Source: Echria macrotheca
Lineage: Eukaryota > Ascomycota > Sordariomycetes > Sordariales > Schizotheciaceae
Assembly: GCA_030411725.1 (NCBI GenBank)
Contig: MU839834.1
Span: forward strand, 1,426,001 to 1,490,000
DNA: 64,000 bases
Direction: 5' to 3'
Shown piece after piece: positions 19,532-29,352 of the stretch. The notes below the pieces were generated by a model. That model searched no databases and had not been told where the DNA came from. It was given only the letters and a program-made list of their open reading frames with translations. The translations under genes and the position numbers were made by a program. The first letter of the stretch is position 1; each line of letters begins with the position of its first letter.

Positions 19532-22500
19532 ATGGCGGATGACTCGGGATTTGACGATATTGACAATGCGAGTTTTTCTTCTGGCTCGGAGGATCCCGTA
19601 TTCGATCCAGCAACCCCGAGGATCAGGGACGCGTTTCTCACGCCGCCGGAGTCCCCCCCCTCAGTCCGCCGCAGACGGGGAGAGAAGAGGGAGGTTGACG
19701 GTAAGGCAGCATGACGGCAGCCCTCCAAGTGTCGCAGCTAACCGGCGAGCCATACAGAGGATCTGGTGGTCTTTCTGAGCAGGTATGCCACGCATGACAG
19801 AGAATGCCCGCCGCTCCTGAAGGCCTTCCTGGAGGAAGTGGTGCTCCGGCCCCCGGACATCAAGTACCGAATCGAGGCGTATATGGGAAACCCCGAGATT
19901 AGGCGGTATGGACACACGCCCAGGCTCAACCACATGCTGGACCAGTACCAGTGGGACTATTTTATCGATCTTCGGGGACAGAGACAAGTGCTCCCGATCC
20001 AGGAGATCCCTGAGCGGTACCGTCCCAGGATCCCTAACTCGCCCTTGGTAGTGAGAGCTCGCTCGATAGATAGACCTCTTACCAGGCTCGAGGAGCCAGA
20101 TATCGACATGGAATTCTTCAGCGACGAGGAGCTGTCCTTGGAGCTCGATGCTGGTAGTTTTGAGGGCGAAGACGAGGGACAACCCGCTGAGGAAGAACCC
20201 GCTGAGGAAGAAGCCGCCGAGGAACAGGAAGAGAGCGGTTCGCAATTACCGTCACCAACTAGTAGCAAATTCGCAACACCAAAGAGCAGACTCCCAACAC
20301 CACGTCGATCCAGGTCACGATCCAGGTCACGAGGTCGGTCACTAGCTCAGTCGAGACGGGGCAGCATCCCTGGAGATCCCACGAAACCGGGTGTGCTGGG
20401 AGACCCGGCAATGCTCGACGCCGTCATGGAGAAGCTCCAAGCGGTCGCGGCGGCGCTGCCGGACAATCTACCCCAGGGGACTCCGCGGCCGGTGGATCCG
20501 GGCAACAAGACGGGGCCGGACTGGACGACGGCGTCATGGTACAGGGGCTCGCAGCAGCCGCCGCTGGCAATGCGTCTGGAGACGGCCATCAACTTTCTCG
20601 CTGACGAGGACGTCGACCGGCACATGGCCTGGACGGCCAATTTCACCGAGGTCGTCGCCTATCTCAACTGGCTGGCCACCGGCGACCCGGACTCTCAGCT
20701 GTCCAAGGCCAGTCCGGCCACGCAGGACATGTTCGCGCTGGCCGTCAGCATGGCCCAGGCCCACGTCCAGTTTGAGCGCTTCCACTTCGAGCCGACCGAG
20801 CTCGAGATCCGGCGGCCGACCAAGCTGCCGCTCGCGCCCACGCGTCTCGACTGGGTCGCCCCGGTGCCCGGTGGCCGCAACCAGCTGCCGCGCGCCGTCT
20901 GTCCGCGCTTCACGGGCCAGACGGTCGGTCTGCTGCCGTCGTCGGGCTCGGCCTTTGACGCGTTTGCCGAGGACGCGGCCGCAGCGTGGGCGACAGACGA
21001 CCCTGTCGACGGCAAGAACTTGGCCGTGATCGAGGATGACGCGTTCCAGAAGTTCAACGAGCGCAAGTACCACGGCGGCATCCACAGAGACCCGGTCAGC
21101 GGCGACATGTTGCTGCCCGACGGCTCCAAGGTGACGTCGGATAACGAGGGCTGGGCCGTCGAGCGCGGAGCCCGTCGGGTGGCCCTGCAGCAGCTGCTGC
21201 GTCTTCTCGGCCACGCCGACTGCACTGCGCCGGGATCCAAGAACCAGGTGGTGCTGCCGCTGTCGGCGGCCACGCTCGACCGCGCGGTTCACGAGGCCGA
21301 CGGCCCGCTGTGGCGCCCGCCGAGTCTGCACTGGCGCGACATCAGGCCCGAGCTGCGGATGGACCCGTGGGCCTTTGTCGACCAGTTCCCCCAGATCGTC
21401 GCCGAGAACATCAGGTTCCGGGAGCTGGCCCTGCGCCGGGCTCAGTCGAAGTACGGAGCACAGCGCGGTTGGGTGACGCTGCCGCCCAACGTCACCAACG
21501 GCGGCCCCTTTGTCTGGCGCATGTTGGATCTCGAAGAGCAAGACAATCAGGATCTGCTCGGCCAGTGCCGCCTTGTCGTGGACCTCCTTAAGGCTACCGC
21601 CCTGCGTTCCCCCCGCAAATTCTTAGACTCGCTGGTCGCGATGGCTTCCGTTTTCGAAGACCCGGAAAAGGAGGCTAAGGAAACCAAAGCCCAGAGAAAG
21701 AAGGATGGGAGAACCGATTACTCTTACCCCAAGGGGGTCGTGCCCGACCAGGATGACATTGTCCAAGACGACGAGGGGGGAGTCCGACACCCGCGCTTGA
21801 TGACCAAAGACGAGCTGCAGTGGCTCCGGTTCCTAACCAGCGAGTCCGTCAGCCCCGGCACCTGGGAGGGCCGCTTCTATCCCGACGAGCCTCGCGAGAA
21901 GCACAAGCTGTTCCTCATCTTCGCGCGCCGCATGCAGAAGCTGCTGGACGACCGCAGCCCCGAGGCGCTGCTGGCCGACGGCATGGCCCAGGCCAGCGTC
22001 GAGCAGGTTCTGGAAGTCATCAACGCCGGCGTCGACACGTCGCCCGTCGAGCGCGTCGCCTTTACCCCCTTCCAGGCCTGCGCCTTCCTCGACCGCATGC
22101 GCCAGACCGGCCACGTCCGGTTCCGCGAGAACCCGGGGTGCTACGGCATCGTCATGCAGCCCGAGCACACGTTCCACCCGGAGCACCGCATCCTGTTTCC
22201 CGCCGACGGCTCTCGTCCTTCGTATCCCCGCCACGTCGCCGACTGGGAGTCGGTGGTGAGGGGCGACGTGACGAGGACCAAAGAGCAGGCCCAATTCGCC
22301 GGCAACTACTTCGCCGTGCTGGCCGTCCGGCTCAGCTACACGATCCAGCACCTCGGCGACAAAGAGGAGCGGTACGCGGAACACAAGAACCGCAAGCCGG
22401 CCAGGACCGAGGACCTGCGCCAATCGCTCAAGCATTTCCGGGACTGGTGCGAGAAGGCGTACGACGAGCCGCTCCGGGATACCCTCGCCCGGCTGTGCCT

Positions 22501-23880
22501 CCTGACGCTGCCCGAGGACGGACCGGACTACTTCGGGATGTCGGTCGACGAGCTGCTCACCCTCATCCGCGGCAAGATCATTGAGGAGATCAGCGAGAAC
22601 AAGACGATGCTGCACCCGACGCGCCGGCTCGTCTACGTCAACAAGTCGGGCGAGAGCGACGCGGCCGACGTGCGCGACGTCAGCTGGGACTGGGCCTCGC
22701 CCGCCGTGCGCCCGCCCGCCCGCCTCTTCTGGAGCCTGTCGCGCTGGCCGCTGAAGCCGGCGGGCCACATCACCAAGGAGGACGCCCGGAACGTGACCGA
22801 GGACGTAGAGCTCGACCCGGCCCAGACCTACGACCCAACCGCGCTCGACCCGATCGAGAACAAGTGGTACCGGCCCCGGCTGCGGCGCTACGGCGAGGAG
22901 GACGCGACCAAGTACAAGCATGGCGACCCGTCGTTCCCCATTGGCGATACCGCCCGGCAGAGGAAGGCGGTCGAGCAGTATATCACTCTGATGGCCACCC
23001 GCGGTATGTTTGTCCCTGTCCAAGAAATTTCCAAGTAGCAACTAACAGAACCCACACAGCAATGGGCCTCCCCATCTATCCCGAACCACCGTGGTGGCTA
23101 ACCCTCCCCTCTAATGTGGCCTCTAAGATTGCCAAGCGCATCCCCGAGGCCATCAAGACGCCCGTGGCGAAATACACCAAGCCCTTCAGGGCGCCCCTGC
23201 GATTCATCGCCACGCCCTTTACGCGCTACGTCCAATGGACGTATGGTCTCCCTGCTGGTGATGCTGATGCTGATACCGATCAGCCCTTCGACGAGCTACC
23301 GTCCGGCCCGCCCGCCGGCGTGGACCCTTACCTCGCCCTGCCGGAGGTTAATCCCCGTTTCATCCCCAAGAGCCACGACCCCGAGCGCGAGAAGCGGAGG
23401 GAGGCGAGGCGCGCTAGGAGGGATAGGAGGGCTACGCAGAGGCGGGCGTATGCTAGGCGGGTTAAGCGGAAGATGGGGATTGATGAGGGGGATGAGGAGG
23501 ATACGTACTGGGATGAGGATGATAGTAGTAGTAGTGAGGATGGGATGGATTTGGATGAGTATGGTGCTGGGGGAAGGTCGATGTTTGATGAGGAAGAAGG
23601 GAACCAAGGGGAAGAAGAGAAGGGGGGTGGGGATGGGGATAGGGGTAAGAAGAGGAAGAGGAGTCGCAGCAGGAGTAGGGACGGTAGAGGTAGGGCTGAC
23701 GGTGACGGTGACGGTCAGGCAGAGCAGCCGCAGCCGCAGCGCCGGGCTCGGGGTCGTGGATTGCGCGGGTGGAATGGGTGGAATGGGTGGAATGGATGGA
23801 ATAGATTCAGATTGTTTGGTCGTCGGAATCGAGCCGGGGCTCAAGATGCAGACGAGGGCGGTGCTTGGGGCGGGGAGTGA
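19532..23880 (+). CDS. Uncharacterised 1411-residue protein, divergent partner of the retropepsin-like gene
   Basis: Not recognised. Three exons, 19532-19700, 19758-23003 and 23060-23880, separated by introns 19701-19757 and 23004-23059. Both introns have GTAAGG/GTATGT donors and CTAAC branch sites, and the phases join exactly. Residues 1-56 are acidic with a short basic end (RRRRGEKR). A folded-looking block follows to about residue 165 (VVFLSRYATHDRECPPLLKAF). Then come an acidic Glu/Ala run at about 195-220 and an Arg/Ser-rich stretch (RRSRSRSRSRGRS) at about 240-253. A long, very GC-rich segment (about 268-1138) reads as one or more globular helical domains. The C-terminus has a basic RREARRARRDRRATQRRAYARR region, a Glu/Asp-rich patch, KKRKRSRSRSRDGRGR and a WNG triple repeat. 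The RS and basic tracts suggest a nuclear or RNA-associated protein, but that is inference only. Confidence 0.78.
23769..23805 (+). repeat. 9-bp tandem repeat encoding WNG units
   Basis: About four copies of a GGAATGGGT-like unit near the 3' end of the 1411-residue gene, encoding WNGWNGWNGWN. It is coding and in frame, so length changes of one unit would add or remove three residues. Confidence 0.8.
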
Positions 23881-25471
23881 GGGAGGAATTGGCAATGCAG
23901 ATACAGATAGGGGTAGTCGTACTTATTTCCAATTTTTTTCGGATGGATATGAATCTTTGTTACCATCAGTGAGTGTATGTATTTCTTGTGTATGGCTTGT
24001 CTCCGAATAGTCTTTGTTCTGAATTGTCAAGATATAGCAGGGCCTGGCAACCTGGTTACCTACTTGTTAGGCCAGGCAGGAGCACCCAGTCAAGATGCAG
24101 TTGAAGGCACGCATGGACCCAGGCACCTGTATTTAGCCAGCCCTCAGGGCTCATCCTCTCTTTCACCAAACCAAGCATCTCTACCTAGGTAGTCTTTCAG
24201 TTCCGAAACGGGATACCAGAAATTTTTTGCAGTTGGCCGGCCGCCGACTGGTGCCTCACACATAGTGTATCTGGCAACTATGCGCACGTAAAAACTCAAA
24301 ATCATATGCCAATCCCACGGCGGCCCCCCAGCTACCCCTCTCCAACAAGAACCTCGGCGATAGCCTCAAGTGGGCACAAAACCTACCCACCATCCCAGGA
24401 ACGGCTACACTATGTACACACACACAGGAACCAGGAACCGGTTTGTGCATGACCCACACACTCTGTCGCTGTGTAATGTGTGCCTGTCAAGTCGGCGAAT
24501 GCGGGGTTGGGCCTTGTCTGTTGCAACTCCATCGCCGGTCCACCACCGCCGACCACCGGCTCGCATGCCAACCCGTCTATTGATTTTTTGGTCTTGCGTC
24601 TTGCTCCACTGAGATACCGACTCGCATGATGGGTGGTGCATGTTTTCCATGTCTAGTTCTCTTTCGCGGTTGCTGATGAGGTGTTTGTGGTTCTCGATAG
24701 GTAGTCGTTGAGAAGGAGTTGCTTGCTTGCCTGAGATCCGGCGTGTAAGTCAAACTTGGTAGAACCCCGATCAGGAAACCCCATCGCCAGCCATCCTTTT
24801 GCGTCCGGGGCCGACAGACAGTACCTATCCTAGAGTAACGTTCCGGGCAGGGATACGCTCCATTATGACCTCACGGTCACTTCTTTTTCCGGTAGCATCT
24901 AGACTATGTACGCAGCGTAGCGTTGGGCTGACCCCGGTGGTGTTGCACGGCTCGGTCAAGCTTCGCTCGTATGGTCGGTCGGTGGGTTCCATGTGAAAAG
25001 CCGATCGCGCCCGACAACTCAAGCTCGGCCTGTCAACAGACACCCCTGTCCGGCTTGGCCTGGTTTTCCAGCTCCCACGGCGGCGGGGATGACGATCGCT
25101 GGCGGAGGTGGAGAGGAGGTGGATTCTGTCGCCGACCTCTTGGGCTGACGAACTCAACATATCGCGCGTGCCTACCTGTGATGATCCTGGGCGGCGGGAT
25201 GGGCTAGTTTTTCCCATCGTACCTGCCCCGGCTGGGAGCTGTGGGGTCTGTGTGACCATTTTTCCTCTCTCCCGGCTTACCTTTTCTCTCTCTCTCTCTC
25301 ACTCTCTCTCACTCTGATATCCCTCTCTCACATCAAACTGAGACTGAAACGGATAACTATCTCGTCGCTCACTCACTCACATCGGCCTATTACGAGACAG
25401 ACACACATACACAAGTCGTTCTCTTGAAACAACCCAACATAAACCTAACGAAACCATATCAACAAGAAAAG
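23881..25471. other. 1.6-kb intergenic region with palindromic CTACCTAGGTAG and a CT-rich leader
   Basis: No ORF here looks coding. A perfect 12-bp palindrome CTACCTAGGTAG lies at 24181-24192. At about 25262-25318 there is a strongly pyrimidine-rich tract with CT dinucleotide repeats, the kind that precedes transcription starts of strongly expressed fungal genes; it lies about 155-210 bp before the CFEM start codon. No RNA gene was recognised. Confidence 0.55.
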
Positions 25472-26127
25472 ATGAAGGTCCCTCAGCTTCTCACCACCGC
25501 CTCCCTCCTCGTGAGCGTCGTGTCGGCCACGGACTGCGTCAGCGTCGCCCTCAAGGCGATCCCCTCGTGCGCCCAGCCATGCTTCCTCGAGGGCGCGCCG
25601 ACCATCGGCTGCGACGGTCTCGACTTCGCCTGCCAGTGCCGCCAGCAGCCGGCCATGTTCGCCGCCATCGAGGGCTGTGTGGCCAAGGCGTGTGCCGATG
25701 ACCAGTTCGAGCTCGTCATTGATGGGTCCAACAAAGGTATACCACCATCCTATTCCTACACGAAGCGTTATAAGCTAAGAAGCAAACAGTCTGCGACTGC
25801 GCCGCCCCGGAAGCAAACCCAGGAGGCACCTTCACAGTCTCGGGAAGCACCGTCATCGTCTACCCCTCCTCGTCGTTCGCAAGCTCCATCATCCCGTCCT
25901 ACTCGCCCCGGCCTAGCTTCACCAACACGGTCATCGTTCCGAGCCCGCCGGCCGCTACTACGACGTCTCCTGCCGGAAGCCCGGGGTCCGGATCATCGCC
26001 GACGACGACCAGCCCGACGTACTTCGCCACGGCGTCTGTCGTCACAGGCGGCGCGGATGCGTCTGCGTCAGTCCGACTCGGACTCGAGATGTTGGTATCC
26101 CTTGGGGCTGCCATGTTCTTGCTCTAA
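25472..26127 (+). CDS. CFEM-domain secreted or GPI-anchored protein
   Basis: CFEM proteins are fungal extracellular cysteine-rich proteins; some capture haem iron, others act as surface receptors or effectors. Two exons, 25472-25736 and 25790-26127 (intron 25737-25789), give 200 residues. A signal peptide (MKVPQLLTTASLLVSVVSA) is followed directly by the CFEM domain, where all eight cysteines can be counted: DC, SC, PC, GC, AC, QC, GC and AC. The LDFACQC stretch carries the Asp at the position that ligates haem iron in characterised CFEM proteins. The second exon adds CDCA, a beta-type stretch and a Ser/Thr/Pro-rich stalk. It ends in LEMLVSLGAAMFLL, a short hydrophobic tail compatible with a GPI-anchor signal after GGADAS. 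No transmembrane receptor part is present, so it is not a Pth11-type GPCR. Confidence 0.9.
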
Positions 26128-26780
26128 GTCAGACGGACTTTCAGTCGGGAGTTTTTTTTTTTCTTATTCTTTTACTTTATCTCGTCTTTTGCGCGCATTT
26201 TGGATGGGATGTGGAAGGGAATGGAAATAGAGGAGGATTGCGGGTTTTGGAGATATATGTGAGATGATGGATCTCATCAACAACAACAAGGACGATACAC
26301 GGCACACCACACCATGATACCCAACTTTACGAGCCACGACGGCGAAAACAACAAGATATAATGACATTCTTACATACCACCACGGACGAACGACCCCAGG
26401 CCCCGGAGGAGAGGGAAAATGGGGTCTTGGATAACATATTAGTAACGTAATCTTAGTTGCGATAGACAGACACGGATCGACGGATCACCAATACAGAAAG
26501 CACATTCCTTTCTGAACTTTTGTTATCGGTGGTTGATATGCAATAGCTGCCCTCCTCCTTGTGGAATATTATCAACCATATGACATTATATCCTGCCCTC
26601 CTAGATCCCGAGACGGAAGGGTATAACCAGCGCTATCAGCACATTTTCATCCCATACAAACCCCATATATCCAACTAAACCCACCCGATTCAGTCATATT
26701 CCGTACATCCAACCCCAAACCATCCCACAGATCCCATATATATATCCCATCCAAAACGCCATGCTAAGCCAAGAGCAAAT
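26128..26780. other. Convergent 3' intergenic region, no gene seen
   Basis: 653 bp of AT-richer sequence between the CFEM and GT17 stop codons, presumably the two 3' UTRs. Confidence 0.55.
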
Positions 26781-27857
26781 CTAAACCGTCGTCCCATTGT
26801 CATAATCCGAAAACCCAGCCGCCGGCCCATCCCTGCTGAGCATATACCCAAACCTCTCCCGATTATCCAGCAAGAACCCCGGCACGTCCTGGTTATCGTC
26901 GATCCGCGTAAACGTCTCCCCGGGGCGGTCCCACAGATCCACGCCGGACCTTACCCGCTCCGCGATGCGGGCCCGGTCGCGGAACTTGTCTGCGTTCATG
27001 CCCGTGTGCGAGAACGACGCCATCTTGGTCAGGAATTCTTCCACCGTCGCGAAGCACGACGAGCAGTGCCACGCCGCGCTCGGCATGTCGGCGCGGTCCC
27101 ACCACAGCGAGAGAAAAAAGCCCAGGCCCATGCGGAGGTCGTTTGGCAGGACGGTCCGGGACGGACCCTGGTAGAAAGTAGCCTGCGGGTGAGCCCACTC
27201 GGGCCCGTCGTGGAGGAACTGGAACGAGTAGTAGTAGAATCGACTGCGCAGCGTGAGGCGGCGCGGGAACTGGCACGCTCTCAGTTTTGCGAGGGTCGAG
27301 GGGCGCGCGATCTCGTCGACGTCTGACACGACAATCACGTCGCCCGCCTGCGGGGCCTGGTGGCCCTCGAGACGGGGGAAGACCTGGGTGAACATGGCGT
27401 TGCGCTGGAAGTCCTCGTAGTCCCAGGTCGAGTGCGGGTCGAAACCGTCGGGGTACTCGATCTCATGGTAGATGATCTTGGAGCGGTACGTGTTGAAGCG
27501 AGACGACGAAGAAAAGACGTCGCGGACGGAGAGGGGTTTGGAGAGGCCGGTGAAGGTCTTGGACGCTTCGACCAGGACGAAGTAGTCGACGCTGTCCCAG
27601 GTCGTGTTCAGGCGCACCTCGAGCCAGTCGAGCTCGGTGCTGACCATGAAGAGGTCGTATACCTTACGCGGCGGGGCGTCGGGCGCGACCCGGAAAGGTT
27701 TCCAGCCGTGGGCGCGGCAGATGTCGCTGTTCGGGTTGTCGTGGGCGCTCATCAGGATGGGGAGGGCTACGCTGTTGTGCGGGAGGAAGAAGGTGTGGAC
27801 GAGCAGCCAGGTTATGCTCACGGCTGCGGCGAGCCGGAGCCATCGTTGTAGCGACAT
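26781..27857 (-). CDS. GT17-family glycosyltransferase (MGAT3-like beta-1,4-GlcNAc transferase)
   Basis: Family GT17 includes the animal enzyme that adds bisecting GlcNAc to N-glycans; the fungal substrate is not known to me. Single exon, 358 residues. The N-terminus is a type II membrane anchor (RWLRLAAAVSITWLLVHTFFL, about residues 5-25), placing the catalytic part in the Golgi lumen. Family features are YDLFMVSTELDWLEVRLNTTWDSVDYFVLVEASKTFTG, the metal-binding DxD-type motif in VIVVSDVDEIARPSTL, LTLRSRFYYYSFQF, WHCSSCFATVEEFLTKMASFSHT and the C-terminal IDDNQDVPGFLL. Length fits compact fungal GT17 proteins rather than the roughly 530-residue animal enzyme. The start is the first ATG, immediately before the basic anchor flank. 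Confidence 0.88.
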   Translation of the reverse strand: MSLQRWLRLAAAVSITWLLVHTFFLPHNSVALPILMSAHDNPNSDICRAHGWKPFRVAPDAPPRKVYDLFMVSTELDWLEVRLNTTWDSVDYFVLVEASKTFTGLSKPLSVRDVFSSSSRFNTYRSKIIYHEIEYPDGFDPHSTWDYEDFQRNAMFTQVFPRLEGHQAPQAGDVIVVSDVDEIARPSTLAKLRACQFPRRLTLRSRFYYYSFQFLHDGPEWAHPQATFYQGPSRTVLPNDLRMGLGFFLSLWWDRADMPSAAWHCSSCFATVEEFLTKMASFSHTGMNADKFRDRARIAERVRSGVDLWDRPGETFTRIDDNQDVPGFLLDNRERFGYMLSRDGPAAGFSDYDNGTTV

Positions 27858-28574
27858 CGTGATGCCGCTGTGTCGTCACGACTGAGAAAGGAGGAGCTGG
27901 TTGAGCTGAAGTTGGAAGTTGAAAGTGAGGCTTCATTCAATGCTTGGACTCATGCTGTCCAATTTAATCTCCGAGTGGTTGACGCTACATTGAGCCTAGG
28001 GTGCTGCGGTGCAGTGTGCCCCTGACGCGCGGGCTGCCTGGGCAGCGGCGTGGCGTGGCCATGCCCAGAGGTACCTAACATTAGGGTCGGCCATGTGAAT
28101 CCAATCAACGTCATCCTTTTCGTTTTCTGCTGTGGGTTGGACGACGGCTCGCTCTTTGGTCGTTTGACAAACTACCTGCGGCTGGTCAGTTGCCTATTAT
28201 CCCCGGTTGTCGGCTGGAAAATACCTTCCGATACTCCCAGAGGTACTTGTACCTGTAAATAGTCGATGGATAGCGGCTTCATCCTGTCCCTATGAACCAT
28301 CGAACCCTCTGCGAAACTTGAACGAGTTGCACCGGTAGAGGTGATAGTTTATTTGAACTTCGAGGGCGTCTACAGAAATCGTGTGTAGTTCTGGAGAAGC
28401 GAGGTACCTGTGATAATGCCCCATAAGCTCCAAGGCTCAGCTTACCAACCCCGCCATTCAACCCCGCAACTCCATAGCCATCAACTCCCTACCCTCCTCG
28501 AGCTTCACCACGGCAGCACTGCTTGACAATCCCAACACCAGAGCGCCCCAGATCCAAATAGAAACAACTCCAAA
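27858..28574. promoter_or_regulatory. Divergent promoter between the GT17 gene and riboflavin synthase
   Basis: 717 bp between start codons. It contains AGGTACCT-type palindromes (28070-28077 and near 28403). No gene was recognised. Confidence 0.45.
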
Positions 28575-29322
28575 ATGTTCACCGGAATAGTCGAAGAAAT
28601 AGGCGGTACCCCAACCCTTCCTTCCCCCATCCCATCAGTCCCTAACAAACCCAGTGGTAACAACCCTCGACCCGCACGACGCCACAGGCGGCACCTCCCT
28701 AACCATCACCCTCCCCCCCTCTTCCCAACTCCTCTCCGACGCCCACCTAGGCGACAGCATCGCCATAAACGGCGTCTGCCTAACCGTCACCTCCTTCACC
28801 CCCTCGGAATTCACAGTCGGCATCGCGCCCGAAACCCTCCGGCTCACAAACCTCGGCTCGCTCACCGCCGGGTCGCATGTAAACCTCGAGCGCGCGGTGC
28901 GCGCGGACACGCGCATGGGCGGCCACTTCGTGCAGGGCCACGTCGACGCGACCGCTACTATCGTCTCCAAAACCCCCGACGGCAACGCCGTCACGTTCCG
29001 TTTTTCTCCCACCAAACGCGAGGTCTTGAGGTATATCGTCTACAAAGGCTTCATCGCGCTCGACGGGGCGAGTCTGACGGTCACGGCGGTGGACGACGTC
29101 GAGGGCTGGTGGGAGGTCATGTTGATCGCGTATACGCAGGAGCGGATCGTTACTGCCTCCAAAGAAGTCGGGGACTCGGTCAATGTCGAGGTCGACATGA
29201 CGGCCAAGTACGTCGAGAAGAGTCTGCAGGGCTATCTTCAGGGCCTGGAGGCCGAGAATGGCGGCGGGTTTCTCCAAAAAATGGTTGAGAGGATAGTTGC
29301 GAACAAGGGGTCGTCCTCTTAA
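28575..29322 (+). CDS. Riboflavin synthase, alpha chain type
   Basis: Catalyses dismutation of two 6,7-dimethyl-8-ribityllumazine molecules to riboflavin, the last step of vitamin B2 synthesis. Two exons, 28575-28605 and 28655-29322 (intron 28606-28654), give 232 residues. The protein has the two homologous lumazine-binding barrels. The first runs from MFTGIVEEIG through SLTITLP and GDSIAINGVCLTVTSF to the first-barrel ETLR. The second starts at MGGHFVQGHVD and includes VYKGFIALDGASLTVTAVDD, MLIAYTQERIV and DSVNVEVDMTAKYVEK. The usual C-terminal trimerisation helix follows. The first exon encodes only ten residues, but the MFTGIVEE N-terminus is diagnostic and fixes the start. The stop lies only 30 bp from the stop of the convergent MUS81 gene, so the transcripts almost certainly overlap. 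Confidence 0.96.
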
Positions 29323-29352
29323 GAGGAAAAAGAAATCTACACTGCAGGCTAC

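Noticed and set aside
20534..21541. 335-codon ORF on the minus strand
   Set aside because: Also an antisense shadow of the same exon; no splice or start evidence.
21833..23041. 402-codon ORF on the minus strand
   Set aside because: It is antisense to the GC-rich exon 2 of the 1411-residue gene, where high GC suppresses stops in all frames; its translation is repetitive and low in complexity.
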